Positions 36,100 through 44,413 of a DNA stretch of 64,000 bases are shown one piece after another. Every line of letters starts with the position of its first letter. The stretch's first letter is position 1. The notes beneath the pieces were generated by a model. It searched no databases. It was not told where the DNA came from and saw nothing but the letters and a program-made list of their open reading frames with translations. This DNA comes from Hyphomicrobiales bacterium (GTDB lineage Bacteria > Pseudomonadota > Alphaproteobacteria > Rhizobiales > Rhizobiaceae). The position numbers and the translations under genes were made by a program. Location of the stretch: positions 124,001 to 188,000 of the forward strand of contig UBYX01000033.1 in assembly GCA_900469955.1 (NCBI GenBank), written 5' to 3'.

Positions 36100-37686
36100 T
36101 CAGCAAGCTGCGACGGAGCTCTTGTCGACGTCCGACTTAGCATTCACCTTCAAAAGTTCATCCGCAATATGCGCCCCGACCCTTAACGCGTTTGCGGCTA
36201 TCGTCAGGCTCGGATTGGCTCCTCCGCTTGTCGGGAAGAAAGACGCGTCAACGACATAGAGATTGGGAAGATCGTGCGTGCGATTGTTGGCGTCGACGAC
36301 CCCATTCGAGGGTTCCGCGCCGAAACGGCAGGTTCCGCAGGCATGGCCATAGTTCAGATTGACTTCCGGGCCGAGGATCATCACCCGGTGGCGCTTGAAT
36401 GCCCGTCGGTAATGACGACGGAATGCCTGAATCCGCTGGCGAAGCTCCTCGTGGATAGTATACTCGAAAAACATGCCGTTCGGCTCCCGGGGATCGGGTT
36501 TCACCCGGTTTTCCGGATAGGGGAAATCCTCCATTATCGACGCGAATATCGTCGCCTTGCCGGATATCAACGCTCCGATCATTGCAGGAATGCGAAGGAA
36601 AGGCTTGAGTGGCTTGAACCAGATCCAGCCATTGCGATCGATCGCAGACTTCATGAAATGGAGAATGTTATTTGCGGTCGCGGTCAGGCCCGTTGATTGG
36701 ATCACACCAAATTTCGTGCCATCATGCTCATAGAAATCGCGAAGAGCGATCGACTTTCCGGGGGCGGAAACGCGGGTCAGGCCCCGCGGCCAGACCGCAA
36801 AAAAATCCGAAACGTGGAACATAAGATTCCGTCCCACGAGGTCGGATGTGTTGGCAACACCGTTTGGCCAAAATTCGCTGGTGGAATTGAGAAGAAGCAA
36901 TGGCGTCGACAGCGCTCCGGCCGCCAAAACGTAAAACTTTGCCGCGATCGTGAAAACTTCACCATTTTTCCGGCAGGACAAAGCCGTGACCGCATCCTCG
37001 TGGGCTTCCACCTTTTCAACACTGCACTGATCCAGGATGGTGACATTGCCTGTCGCGACGGCCGGCTCAATGAAGGCACGACGCGCATCGAACTTGCAGG
37101 ACTTATGGCAAACGGAACCGCCGCAATTGCTGCAGTCTTCAATATAACGACATGCGGTATGGACTCGATAGGGATGCATGCCATTCGACTGGGCCGAATC
37201 GAAGAAATGCTGGTCGCATCTGGTCATTACCGGAGGTTCGACGATATGCGAGGTCGGCTGCAGCGGATCCTGAGTGCCTCGCACCTGTAGAAGGTGCTCC
37301 GCCATCTGATAGTAGGGTTCGAGACTTCTATAGTCCATTGGCCACACCGGCCTGTCGAGATCGTCGGCAATCTGGAAGTCGACGGGCGAAAAGCGTTCCA
37401 ATGCTGCGGAATAGAGAAGCGTCGAACCGCCGAGACCGCATCCAAGTGCGGGAAAAAAGCGGATGGAACGAGCATTGACCGAACCTGTTATCTGATGGGG
37501 CCAGCGTCCGTGCCGCAGACGTCTCGCCTCATCGGACGTGTCCGGATCGTCGTCATCGTCTTGCGAAAACTCCGCAAGGCCTTTTTCGATAAGCAGCACT
37601 CGATGTCCTGCCGATGCCAATGCATAGCCTGCTGCCGCGCCACCCATCCCTGCGCCGACAATGGCAACGTCCCACTCGAACTCCAT
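36100..37686 (-). CDS. GMC family FAD-dependent oxidoreductase
   Basis: A flavoprotein of 528 residues that oxidises an alcohol group. The FAD-binding start DVAIVGAGMGGAAAGYALA is at residues 6-25 and the GMC C-terminal domain ends with NLYVVDASFFPTSGGANPSL. A cysteine-rich stretch near residues 178-200 (C-x5-C-x2-C-x4-C-x3-C, ending KSCKFDARRAF) replaces the usual loop before the substrate domain and is related to cysteine motifs in some sugar-oxidising members. No signal peptide is apparent. Standing between a GT2 and the priming transferase, it may oxidise a sugar precursor or product of the EPS pathway. The substrate is inference. Confidence 0.86.
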   Translation of the reverse strand: MEFEWDVAIVGAGMGGAAAGYALASAGHRVLLIEKGLAEFSQDDDDDPDTSDEARRLRHGRWPHQITGSVNARSIRFFPALGCGLGGSTLLYSAALERFSPVDFQIADDLDRPVWPMDYRSLEPYYQMAEHLLQVRGTQDPLQPTSHIVEPPVMTRCDQHFFDSAQSNGMHPYRVHTACRYIEDCSNCGGSVCHKSCKFDARRAFIEPAVATGNVTILDQCSVEKVEAHEDAVTALSCRKNGEVFTIAAKFYVLAAGALSTPLLLLNSTSEFWPNGVANTSDLVGRNLMFHVSDFFAVWPRGLTRVSAPGKSIALRDFYEHDGTKFGVIQSTGLTATANNILHFMKSAIDRNGWIWFKPLKPFLRIPAMIGALISGKATIFASIMEDFPYPENRVKPDPREPNGMFFEYTIHEELRQRIQAFRRHYRRAFKRHRVMILGPEVNLNYGHACGTCRFGAEPSNGVVDANNRTHDLPNLYVVDASFFPTSGGANPSLTIAANALRVGAHIADELLKVNAKSDVDKSSVAAC

Positions 37687-38010
37687 TACGCCCCCAATAC
37701 TATCAGAGCTGTGGCGGAAGACCGGTCAGCCGCGCGATCCCGTCGGCGGCAAGAACCAGTGCTGCTATTGAATACCCCAGATAGTCCAAGTATACCTAAA
37801 TATATCTCATAATATAAATGATACACATATAAATTGCACAATTCGTTCGCACGGTTGCGCAAGCGAACGATCCCTCACTTCAATATAACTATATACAGTT
37901 TCTCTTGTACAAAAAGTAGATAATAGGGACATCATTCTTAGGAGGTATCCAGGATACGTTGCCCCGCCTCTTTCCTCGGCTATACTTTCTAGTGGTGGGG
38001 GCCCTAAACG
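37687..38010. promoter_or_regulatory. Long A/T-rich promoter region with a dyad, upstream of the priming transferase
   Basis: About 324 bases between divergent genes. The centre (37790-37840) is strongly A/T-rich. An 8-bp inverted repeat TCGTTCGC (37843-37850) and GCGAACGA (37863-37870) encloses ACGG followed by the palindrome TTGCGCAA (37855-37862). It lies about 140 bases before the priming-transferase ATG and could be an operator for an EPS regulator. No protein-coding gene is convincing here. Confidence 0.5.
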
Positions 38011-39450
38011 ATGTTCACGCAAACGGAACCAAGTGTAGGCAGATACGACACGCCGGTTGATCAGCCACGTCAACGGAGTGGTCTCGAATATCGTAGCATC
38101 GCCTATGTCGCTGCGGCGGCGGATTTCCTTTATCTCCTCGGCGCATGCGCTATCGGTTTCACGGGTTATCAATATGTGGCTTTCGGTTCAGCGCCCGATC
38201 CGTCGCTTTTCATTGGGCTCGGGCTCGTCATGTCGACGATCTTCCTGCTGGCGATGCACAGTACCCAAGCCTACAGCCCCGAAAGCATACAGCTCCTCAG
38301 GCCGCAGATCCGGCTGATCTGCATCCTGGTTCCGAGCACATTTGCTTTCCTGCTGACCGTGATCTTTTTCCTGAAAATCGGCGAGACTTACTCTCGCGGT
38401 GCAATGCTCATCACAGCGGTCATCTCACTGGCCGGTCTGATCTCCATGCGTTGTTTCTGGCACTGGTATCTGCCGTCAGCGACTGCTGCAGCCTATTTCA
38501 GGATGAGGCGCGTCCTCCTGGTCTGTCACGAGGATTTCGCTGTCGAGCAATGGCGGCATGAGGCCATGGCGAGCGGTATGAGCCTCGTTCAGACGCTACA
38601 TCTGTCCGGCGACAGCCTGCTCTCGGCCAGCGCCTTGGAACGCCTATGGCAAAGCGAAGCGGATCATCTTGATGAGGTTTTCATCGTTTGGCGCGATCCA
38701 AATGTCGCCAACCTGGAGCTTTATCTCAGCGAGCTCCGCCGCTCGGTATTGCCCGTCAACGTCATCTTCGACGGAGTGGTCGGCCGGCTCACCAACGCTC
38801 CGGCCCGCAAGCTCGGCAGCATGACTGCCTTCCAGACACAACGCCCACCCCTCAGCCTCTATGAACGCGGCACGAAGAGGGCCTTCGATATCGCCTTCTC
38901 CCTCTTCGCCATCGTTTCACTGCTTCCGCTTCTGGTGGCGGTGGCAATCGCGATCAAGCTGGATTCCAAGGGGCCCATCCTCTTCAAACAGGTCCGCAAA
39001 GGATATGGCGGCCGGGCTTTCCGCATTCTCAAGTTCCGCAGCATGACGGTAATGGAAGACACCGGCGACATTCGCCAAGCGACCAGAAATGATCCGCGGG
39101 TAACCCGAATTGGAGCGATCATTCGAGGATCGAGCATTGATGAACTGCCGCAATTCTGGAATGTCCTTCGAGGTGAAATGTCGATCGTCGGTCCGCGCCC
39201 GCATGCGCTGGCCCATGACGCCCTCTATGACTCGCTGATCGCTAAATACGCCTACAGGCGGCATGTCAAACCGGGACTGACGGGATGGGCTCAGATCAAC
39301 AATTGCCGCGGTGAGACGCCGAATATCGAAAAGATGGAAGAGCGTATCTTCCATGATCTCTGGTATATCAACAACTGGTCGTTCTGGCTGGACATGAAGA
39401 TCGTAGTCCGGACGTCGATCCAGATCTGGGATATCGGCAAAGCCTATTGA
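38011..39450 (+). CDS. Polyprenyl glycosylphosphotransferase (EPS priming transferase, WcaJ/PssA-like)
   Basis: The initiating enzyme of EPS repeat-unit synthesis, transferring a hexose-1-phosphate from a UDP-sugar to undecaprenyl phosphate. Of 479 residues, the N-terminal ~280 hold four or five membrane segments and a CoA-binding-like domain. The C-terminal bacterial sugar-transferase domain starts at KRAFDIAFSLFAIVSLLPLL and contains LFKQVRKGYGGRAFRILKFR, SIDELPQFWNVLRGEMSIVG, PRPHALAHD and KPGLTGWAQIN. Length and order match the WcaJ branch rather than short ExoY. It stops six bases before the convergent decarboxylase gene. Confidence 0.94.
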   Translation: MFTQTEPSVGRYDTPVDQPRQRSGLEYRSIAYVAAAADFLYLLGACAIGFTGYQYVAFGSAPDPSLFIGLGLVMSTIFLLAMHSTQAYSPESIQLLRPQIRLICILVPSTFAFLLTVIFFLKIGETYSRGAMLITAVISLAGLISMRCFWHWYLPSATAAAYFRMRRVLLVCHEDFAVEQWRHEAMASGMSLVQTLHLSGDSLLSASALERLWQSEADHLDEVFIVWRDPNVANLELYLSELRRSVLPVNVIFDGVVGRLTNAPARKLGSMTAFQTQRPPLSLYERGTKRAFDIAFSLFAIVSLLPLLVAVAIAIKLDSKGPILFKQVRKGYGGRAFRILKFRSMTVMEDTGDIRQATRNDPRVTRIGAIIRGSSIDELPQFWNVLRGEMSIVGPRPHALAHDALYDSLIAKYAYRRHVKPGLTGWAQINNCRGETPNIEKMEERIFHDLWYINNWSFWLDMKIVVRTSIQIWDIGKAY

Positions 39451-39456
39451 CGGATG

Positions 39457-40710
39457 TCAGAGCGGCGAGCGAGCCGCCAGCGGTAAGGCCGGAATATAGG
39501 TTATGTCGCGCAGACCGTCGGCCTCCACCATAACCTCGCTTGGCGGTGCATGGCTGATGAAATGAATAGGACTGGCTGTCAGTCCGTAGGCGCCGCTGTT
39601 GTGGATGGCGATCAGATCGCCCTCCTCTATCCGAGGCAGCGCCGCACCAATCGCCAGTCGATCTATGGAGGTGCAGAGGGGGCCGACAAGATTGACTTTT
39701 TCCAACTCGCCAGAACCTCCCACCTTATGCATCGCGTAGTTACGGTGCATGACCATTCCGAAATGGCCGGAGGCCGGCAAATGGTTGTTCATCCCGCCGT
39801 CGCAGATGCCGATCCTTACCCCGCGGGACTCCTTGGTTGCGATGACACGCGTCAGGAAATATCCGGCTTCGCCGACGAGGTAGCGTCCAAGCTCGAGCAC
39901 CAGGCGCGTATCGGTAAACTGTGACTGCGAGGTGAATGCCTCGAGATCGGCGGATATGCCGGCAGCGACGGCATCGAGATCAAGCGGCAGATCCCCGTCA
40001 TGATACGGAATACCAAGTCCGGATCCGAAAACAAGCTTCTCGGGAGGCGGGAGGCCAACCTCGTAAGTCTCGCCGAATATCTGGAGAAAGTTTCGATAGT
40101 TTTCGCAGATCGCTTCGGCCTTCAGGCATTGCGTTCCCGAATAGATATGAAGCCCAACGATCCGCAGATTGACCAGTTTCGCGATCCTTGGAATCTCTTC
40201 CGCTGCGACTTCCCAATCGATACCGAAAGCCGAAGGCCGGCCAGCCATTTGGTCGCCGAATCCTTTGGGGACTGACGGCGGCGCTACGCGGATAAGAACC
40301 CGCTGTACCAGGCCAAGATTCCGTGCCACCTCGTCCGCCAGAACGGCTTCACGGAGCGATTCCAAGATCAGTTCGCCCACGCCGCCTTCGATAGCTTCCC
40401 TGATTTCAAAACCGCGCTTCCCCGGCCCGGTAAAGCTGATCCGCTCCGGGAGCCATCCCGCGGCAAGCGCCGTCCTGAACTCGCCGATCGAGGAGACATC
40501 AAGGAACTCGACGTGGCGCCTCATGAAATCAAGCATAGCCGGATTGGGGTTGCTTTTTGCCGCAAAACTCAGCGCAAAACGGCCGCCAAACGTAGCCCGC
40601 AACGCGGCCACCCGATGTTCGACAGCAGATGCGACATAGACATAGGACGGCGTGCCGAACGCCTCGGCCACACTTTGTAGCCAGAAATCAAGCGGCGAAG
40701 AGTAGTTCAT
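39457..40710 (-). CDS. PLP-dependent decarboxylase (DAP/ornithine decarboxylase fold III, exosortase-A-associated type)
   Basis: An alanine-racemase-fold decarboxylase of 417 residues. The PLP lysine is Lys52 in FAAKSNPNP, followed by VEFLDVSSIGEF, the glycine-rich phosphate-binding LVFGSGLGIPY, LELGRYLVGEAGYFLT and CDGGMNNHL. It is close to diaminopimelate decarboxylase but probably acts on another amino acid or an ACP/CoA-linked substrate. It overlaps the ACP gene by one base, and with the AMP ligase forms the trio I recall as exosortase-A-associated (TIGR03098/TIGR03099). No exosortase is present in this window. Confidence 0.85.
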   Translation of the reverse strand: MNYSSPLDFWLQSVAEAFGTPSYVYVASAVEHRVAALRATFGGRFALSFAAKSNPNPAMLDFMRRHVEFLDVSSIGEFRTALAAGWLPERISFTGPGKRGFEIREAIEGGVGELILESLREAVLADEVARNLGLVQRVLIRVAPPSVPKGFGDQMAGRPSAFGIDWEVAAEEIPRIAKLVNLRIVGLHIYSGTQCLKAEAICENYRNFLQIFGETYEVGLPPPEKLVFGSGLGIPYHDGDLPLDLDAVAAGISADLEAFTSQSQFTDTRLVLELGRYLVGEAGYFLTRVIATKESRGVRIGICDGGMNNHLPASGHFGMVMHRNYAMHKVGGSGELEKVNLVGPLCTSIDRLAIGAALPRIEEGDLIAIHNSGAYGLTASPIHFISHAPPSEVMVEADGLRDITYIPALPLAARSPL

Positions 40711-40943
40711 CAGGCGCTGGCTTCGGCAAAGCGCAGAATGCGAGCCGGCGTATCGAAGTTCTCGAGCGTCACGTCTTCGGCACGGATGGAAATTCCGGTT
40801 GATTGCTCGATGAACGCCAGAAGGTTCACCATCGAGACGGAATCGAGCAAGCCGGAGGAAAACAACTCACTTTCCCTGTCGGCGGCATCGATGCTCAGCG
40901 AATCCCGCAAGTATCCGATCAGCGCTCCATAGGTAAGGCTCAT
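40710..40943 (-). CDS. Acyl carrier protein
   Basis: A 77-residue stand-alone carrier protein, short and helical, with the phosphopantetheine serine Ser35 in SSGLLDSVSMVNLL. Acidic helix 2 and the ENFDTPARIL helix-4 region match the family. It overlaps the ligase stop by four bases (ATGA) and the decarboxylase start by one, so all three are translationally coupled. The ligase probably loads an acyl or aminoacyl group on it for transfer or decarboxylation. It may be modified by the phosphopantetheinyl transferase encoded at 33.1 kb. Confidence 0.9.
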   Translation of the reverse strand: MSLTYGALIGYLRDSLSIDAADRESELFSSGLLDSVSMVNLLAFIEQSTGISIRAEDVTLENFDTPARILRFAEASA

Positions 40944-42574
40944 TGAACATTCTCCTCTGTCTGGTTAACGTTGATCTTGGCTTTGGGGGCGCCTGTGGCA
41001 GGAACGCCGCCACAATGCATCCATTCGCGACAAAGCCTTATGACTTCGGGCCGGGCGATTTTTCCGCTGGATGTCCGCGGCATGCTCTCCGGCCAGATAT
41101 GGAACTGGCGCGGAACCATGTAGGAAGGCATGGCCCGCCGGCAGTAGAGAAGCAAAGCATCCTCATCGAAGCTGCCGATCGGAAGGATCGCCACATGTAC
41201 GGCCTGGCCGAGATCGTCGTTCTCCACACCGAAGGCGACCGCCTCGGCGATCGCACCACTGCGGCAGACCAGGTCCTCGATCTCGTCGGGACTGACGCGA
41301 AAGCCGTTCGTCTTGATCATCGCATCATTGCGGCCGATGAACCAGAGATCGCCGTCGGCGTCGACCCGGACAATGTCCCCGCTATAGACAACGGGCTCGT
41401 CGCCGATCAGATGCCACAGCTCCGGGCACGGCCTTATTTTCTGCTCCGTCACCTCCGGCTTACCCCAATAACCAAGGCTCACGAGCGGCCCACGATGAAT
41501 GAGTTCGCCCTGCTCTCCGGGGTGGGCAATACCCTCGCCGTGCTTGATGACATAGATTTCAGCGCCAGGGATAGCTTGGCCGATGGCGCCCATCTTCCGT
41601 TGGAATTTTTCCGGAGAAAGATAGGTGGACCGAAAAGCTTCCGTCAGCCCGTACATCAGATAGACATCCACCTCGGGAAACAGCCGCGGGATTTGCTGCA
41701 GGATGTTGAGTGAGATTTTCCCGCCTGAATTCGTAATCCGGCGCAATGCCGGAAATTCGGTCGGCGTTTCTGCCAGCAGACGCACGATCTGGCTCCACAG
41801 CGGCGGCACGGCAGCCACGCCTGTTACCCGGTGTCTCTGCATCGTCAAGACGATTTCCGCCGCCATCGGCACTGCCTGATGCACCACCGTGCCCCCCATG
41901 AGCATCATCGTCGTAAGCTGGTTCAGGCCATAGTCGAAACTGTAGGGCAGAACGCTGAGCAGACGATCGTCTTCCCTCAGATTCAAATAACGTGCCACGG
42001 ACCGAGCGCCGGTTATGATGTTGCGGTGCGTGAGCATCACGCCCTTGGGCATGCCGGTGGAGCCCGACGTGTAGATGATCATAGCAAGTTCCGTGTCGAG
42101 ACGCGGCACCTCATCACCCGAAAGGCTTTCTGAAAGGTGATCCCATATGTCGAATACGGATTCCGCCGGCAGCTTGCCTTTGACCAGAACACTTTCTACC
42201 GTTTCGGAAAGCCGACGTGATGCCAGCGCTTCGGCCACCCTTGCCTCGACGATCATCAGGCGCGCGCCGCAATCGGCTGCGACATATTCGAGTTGCTCGA
42301 CAGTCCACTGGGTATTCACGTTGACGATGACCGCTCCGACCTTCGCGATCGCAAACATGGCCGTAACCTCGGCGATACTTTTGCGGAGATGCACGATCAC
42401 GCGATCCCCTGGCCGGATATTGCGGCTTTGAAGGTAACCCGCCAGCTGGTCCACCTCGGCGGCAATTGCCGCGTAGCTCGCAGCCCGATGCCCGTCGATG
42501 ATCGCCGGCTTGCCCGGCCGGGCATCGAGGTTGTCCGCCAGGAGCTGATAGAAGTTGGTGGTCAACGCGTTCAT
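40940..42574 (-). CDS. AMP-forming acyl-CoA/acyl-ACP ligase (ANL superfamily)
   Basis: An adenylating enzyme of 544 residues. Motifs in order are MIIYTSGSTGMPKGVMLTHR near residue 170 (P-loop), MYGLTEAFRSTYL near 310, YSGDIVRVDADGDLWFIGR near 400, MIKTNGFRVSPDEIE and the C-terminal catalytic lysine in PRTSSGKIARPEV near 510. It activates a carboxylic acid as an acyl-adenylate and passes it to CoA or, as the neighbouring gene suggests, to the ACP. It matches the exosortase-A-associated ligase branch by context. The substrate is unknown. Confidence 0.9.
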   Translation of the reverse strand: MNALTTNFYQLLADNLDARPGKPAIIDGHRAASYAAIAAEVDQLAGYLQSRNIRPGDRVIVHLRKSIAEVTAMFAIAKVGAVIVNVNTQWTVEQLEYVAADCGARLMIVEARVAEALASRRLSETVESVLVKGKLPAESVFDIWDHLSESLSGDEVPRLDTELAMIIYTSGSTGMPKGVMLTHRNIITGARSVARYLNLREDDRLLSVLPYSFDYGLNQLTTMMLMGGTVVHQAVPMAAEIVLTMQRHRVTGVAAVPPLWSQIVRLLAETPTEFPALRRITNSGGKISLNILQQIPRLFPEVDVYLMYGLTEAFRSTYLSPEKFQRKMGAIGQAIPGAEIYVIKHGEGIAHPGEQGELIHRGPLVSLGYWGKPEVTEQKIRPCPELWHLIGDEPVVYSGDIVRVDADGDLWFIGRNDAMIKTNGFRVSPDEIEDLVCRSGAIAEAVAFGVENDDLGQAVHVAILPIGSFDEDALLLYCRRAMPSYMVPRQFHIWPESMPRTSSGKIARPEVIRLCREWMHCGGVPATGAPKAKINVNQTEENVQ

Positions 42575-42601
42575 GGCAATTCCTCCAACAGGATCGCTTG
42601 G

Positions 42602-43231
42602 TCAGGTTTCTGCATCGCCCGTGTCCGATCCCCGTACGAACGGGCCAAGTCGAGGGTAAATCTTGGCTGGTGAGCCAATGACGATCGAGTCTGAGGGTAT
42701 GTCCGTAGTCACGGCGGTATTGGCACCGATGCGTACTCTGTCGCCGACGCGGATATTGCCGAGAATGGTGGAATTCACGCCGATAAAGACGTCATCACCG
42801 ATCTTCGGCACTCCGGCGATCATGTTCGTACCGATCGTCACATTATGCATGATGCCGCATCGCTTCCCGATGACGACGTCAGGGTGAATGGAAATCGAAC
42901 CCTCTGCGTGGATGATGTGGAACCCGTCTCCCAAGGTGACTTGGGCCGGAAGCCAGACGCGCGTCACGGTCGAGACGACCATGCTGATCGCACCGTAGAT
43001 CTTCTGAGCGACCCGCCGAGTCAGCCAATTGTTGCGGGCATTCGCCCATCGGCCAAACCGATAGACCAGCAGGGTCACGAAACCGGCATTCAGAATTCTG
43101 CCTCCATGCCGGTAGAAGTCTTTTCTCACCTGTTCCCGGAAAGAGACCGGCGCCGGCCGCACATGCGCCGAATCGCTGGAAACAACAGCGGCATTGGACT
43201 GAGGATGCAAGAAACGGAGCCGTGAAATCAT
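42602..43231 (-). CDS. Serine O-acetyltransferase-like hexapeptide (LbH) acyltransferase
   Basis: A left-handed beta-helix acyltransferase of 209 residues, resembling CysE but lacking most of its N-terminal domain. The hexapeptide repeats run from about residue 100 to the end (ISIHPDVVIGKRCGIMHNVT, IGDDVFIGVNSTILGNIRVG, VRIGANTAVTTDIPSDS). The start at 43231 is set by the ATGA overlap with the GT61 stop. The frame is open upstream to 43471, but that stretch is the antisense-like shadow of GT61. It probably O- or N-acetylates a sugar or serine in the EPS pathway. Confidence 0.85.
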   Translation of the reverse strand: MISRLRFLHPQSNAAVVSSDSAHVRPAPVSFREQVRKDFYRHGGRILNAGFVTLLVYRFGRWANARNNWLTRRVAQKIYGAISMVVSTVTRVWLPAQVTLGDGFHIIHAEGSISIHPDVVIGKRCGIMHNVTIGTNMIAGVPKIGDDVFIGVNSTILGNIRVGDRVRIGANTAVTTDIPSDSIVIGSPAKIYPRLGPFVRGSDTGDAET

Positions 43232-44283
43232 CTGAGCACCATATCCAAGGTACGGTCTATATCGTCCCATCCGACACTGAAACTCTCGCAGGTCCCCTCG
43301 CCAACGACAAAGGCGAAGCTTTGGCCCTGACGATCGGTGATGACCTTGAGAACCGAAACGACCCTGTCCGCCGGCTGGATCACGAACAGCGCCGCATCCT
43401 TGGGCATGACGGTGAGTCCATGGACGAGTTGGCTGCCTTCCACACCGGCAACCACTCGCGCTCCAGCACAAACTTGAATAAGATCGTCAACGGACGAGGC
43501 AGTCGGATCGATGATCTGGAAGCCATATTTCGAGGCGAAGCCTTCGGCTATTTCCATCTCGTTCGACAGTATCCGATGGTCGCCCTTGCCGCCTCGCAGG
43601 ATGAAAACGCCCGGATGGTGAGAAAACGGCGGCGCTGATGCCAGAAGCTTTTCGCGGATCTGGATGCCCCGCTTTCTTTTTCCTTCGTTCTGCCCCTTGT
43701 CTCTGAAGAGTATCAGTTCGTCGAAATGGACGTCGCCGACGTAGATCGGCTTCAGATTGAGCTTCCGCGCATACTGCGGCTCGTGGCCCCTGGTAATTGG
43801 CCGGGTGGTTACAGGCGTGCCGTATTCATCCGCCAGCGGATAGGTCAGGCAGTCGTCCAGCAACCAATTGCCGAACCAGCGATTGCCGACCCAGCTCTCG
43901 AAGAGTGCGCCCTTGGTCACGTCCTTGGGAGCTGCGTAGAACGGAAGTCTGCGGCTGCGTGGCTTCAAGCTCTTGGAGGACTTTTGGGCATAGATCACGC
44001 CGTCGATCAGATCGACATTCTTCAGCCGGTATCCGATCGTTGCTTCCTGTGTCGTTTCGTAATTGCCCCTAAAGCCTTTCAGCACCTCGGCGATGGAACC
44101 GAACTGTGTTCCCTTGATCCGGTCGAGATGATGCGGGAGAAACGTTGCCGGGCGAATGAACCGTTTGGTGGCGGGCGCAATCGTCCAGCGATCGGGAGAT
44201 ACCGCCTCTATGTCTGGAAAGGGCATGCCCGCCGCCTTTCTCAGGGAACTCACGATCGGCAGAAGAGCTATCAATCCAACCAT
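43228..44283 (-). CDS. Glycosyltransferase family 61 (DUF563-like)
   Basis: A protein of 351 residues with the GT61 C-terminal signature: FILRGGKGDHRILSNE near residue 240, a conserved IDPTASSVDDLIQVCAGARV stretch and GVEGSQLVHGLTVMPK, which in this family holds the catalytic region. Earlier, GNRWFGNWLLDDCLTYPLAD is also typical. Bacterial members are found in capsule, EPS and LPS loci. Its start follows the GT4 gene after 130 bases, and its stop is fused to the acyltransferase start. The donor sugar is unknown. Confidence 0.82.
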   Translation of the reverse strand: MVGLIALLPIVSSLRKAAGMPFPDIEAVSPDRWTIAPATKRFIRPATFLPHHLDRIKGTQFGSIAEVLKGFRGNYETTQEATIGYRLKNVDLIDGVIYAQKSSKSLKPRSRRLPFYAAPKDVTKGALFESWVGNRWFGNWLLDDCLTYPLADEYGTPVTTRPITRGHEPQYARKLNLKPIYVGDVHFDELILFRDKGQNEGKRKRGIQIREKLLASAPPFSHHPGVFILRGGKGDHRILSNEMEIAEGFASKYGFQIIDPTASSVDDLIQVCAGARVVAGVEGSQLVHGLTVMPKDAALFVIQPADRVVSVLKVITDRQGQSFAFVVGEGTCESFSVGWDDIDRTLDMVLR

Positions 44284-44413
44284 CCTCGCAGTTTTTCATT
44301 CAACGGAGGGCGGACAATTCCCCTCCAAACTCCGCGCCAGAAGAAGATAATTGCATAGAAACCAATGGTTTCGCCGTAGCCTTTGGGCGATCGGACATAC
44401 TCATTTAGGCGTA

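Noticed and set aside
37807-38172. 121-codon open frame on the minus strand overlapping the priming-transferase start
   Set aside because: No recognisable domain, and it covers the likely promoter and start of a conserved gene.
43232-43471. 80-codon upstream extension of the hexapeptide acyltransferase frame
   Set aside because: Lies inside GT61 in another frame; the ATGA overlap at 43228-43231 gives a better start.
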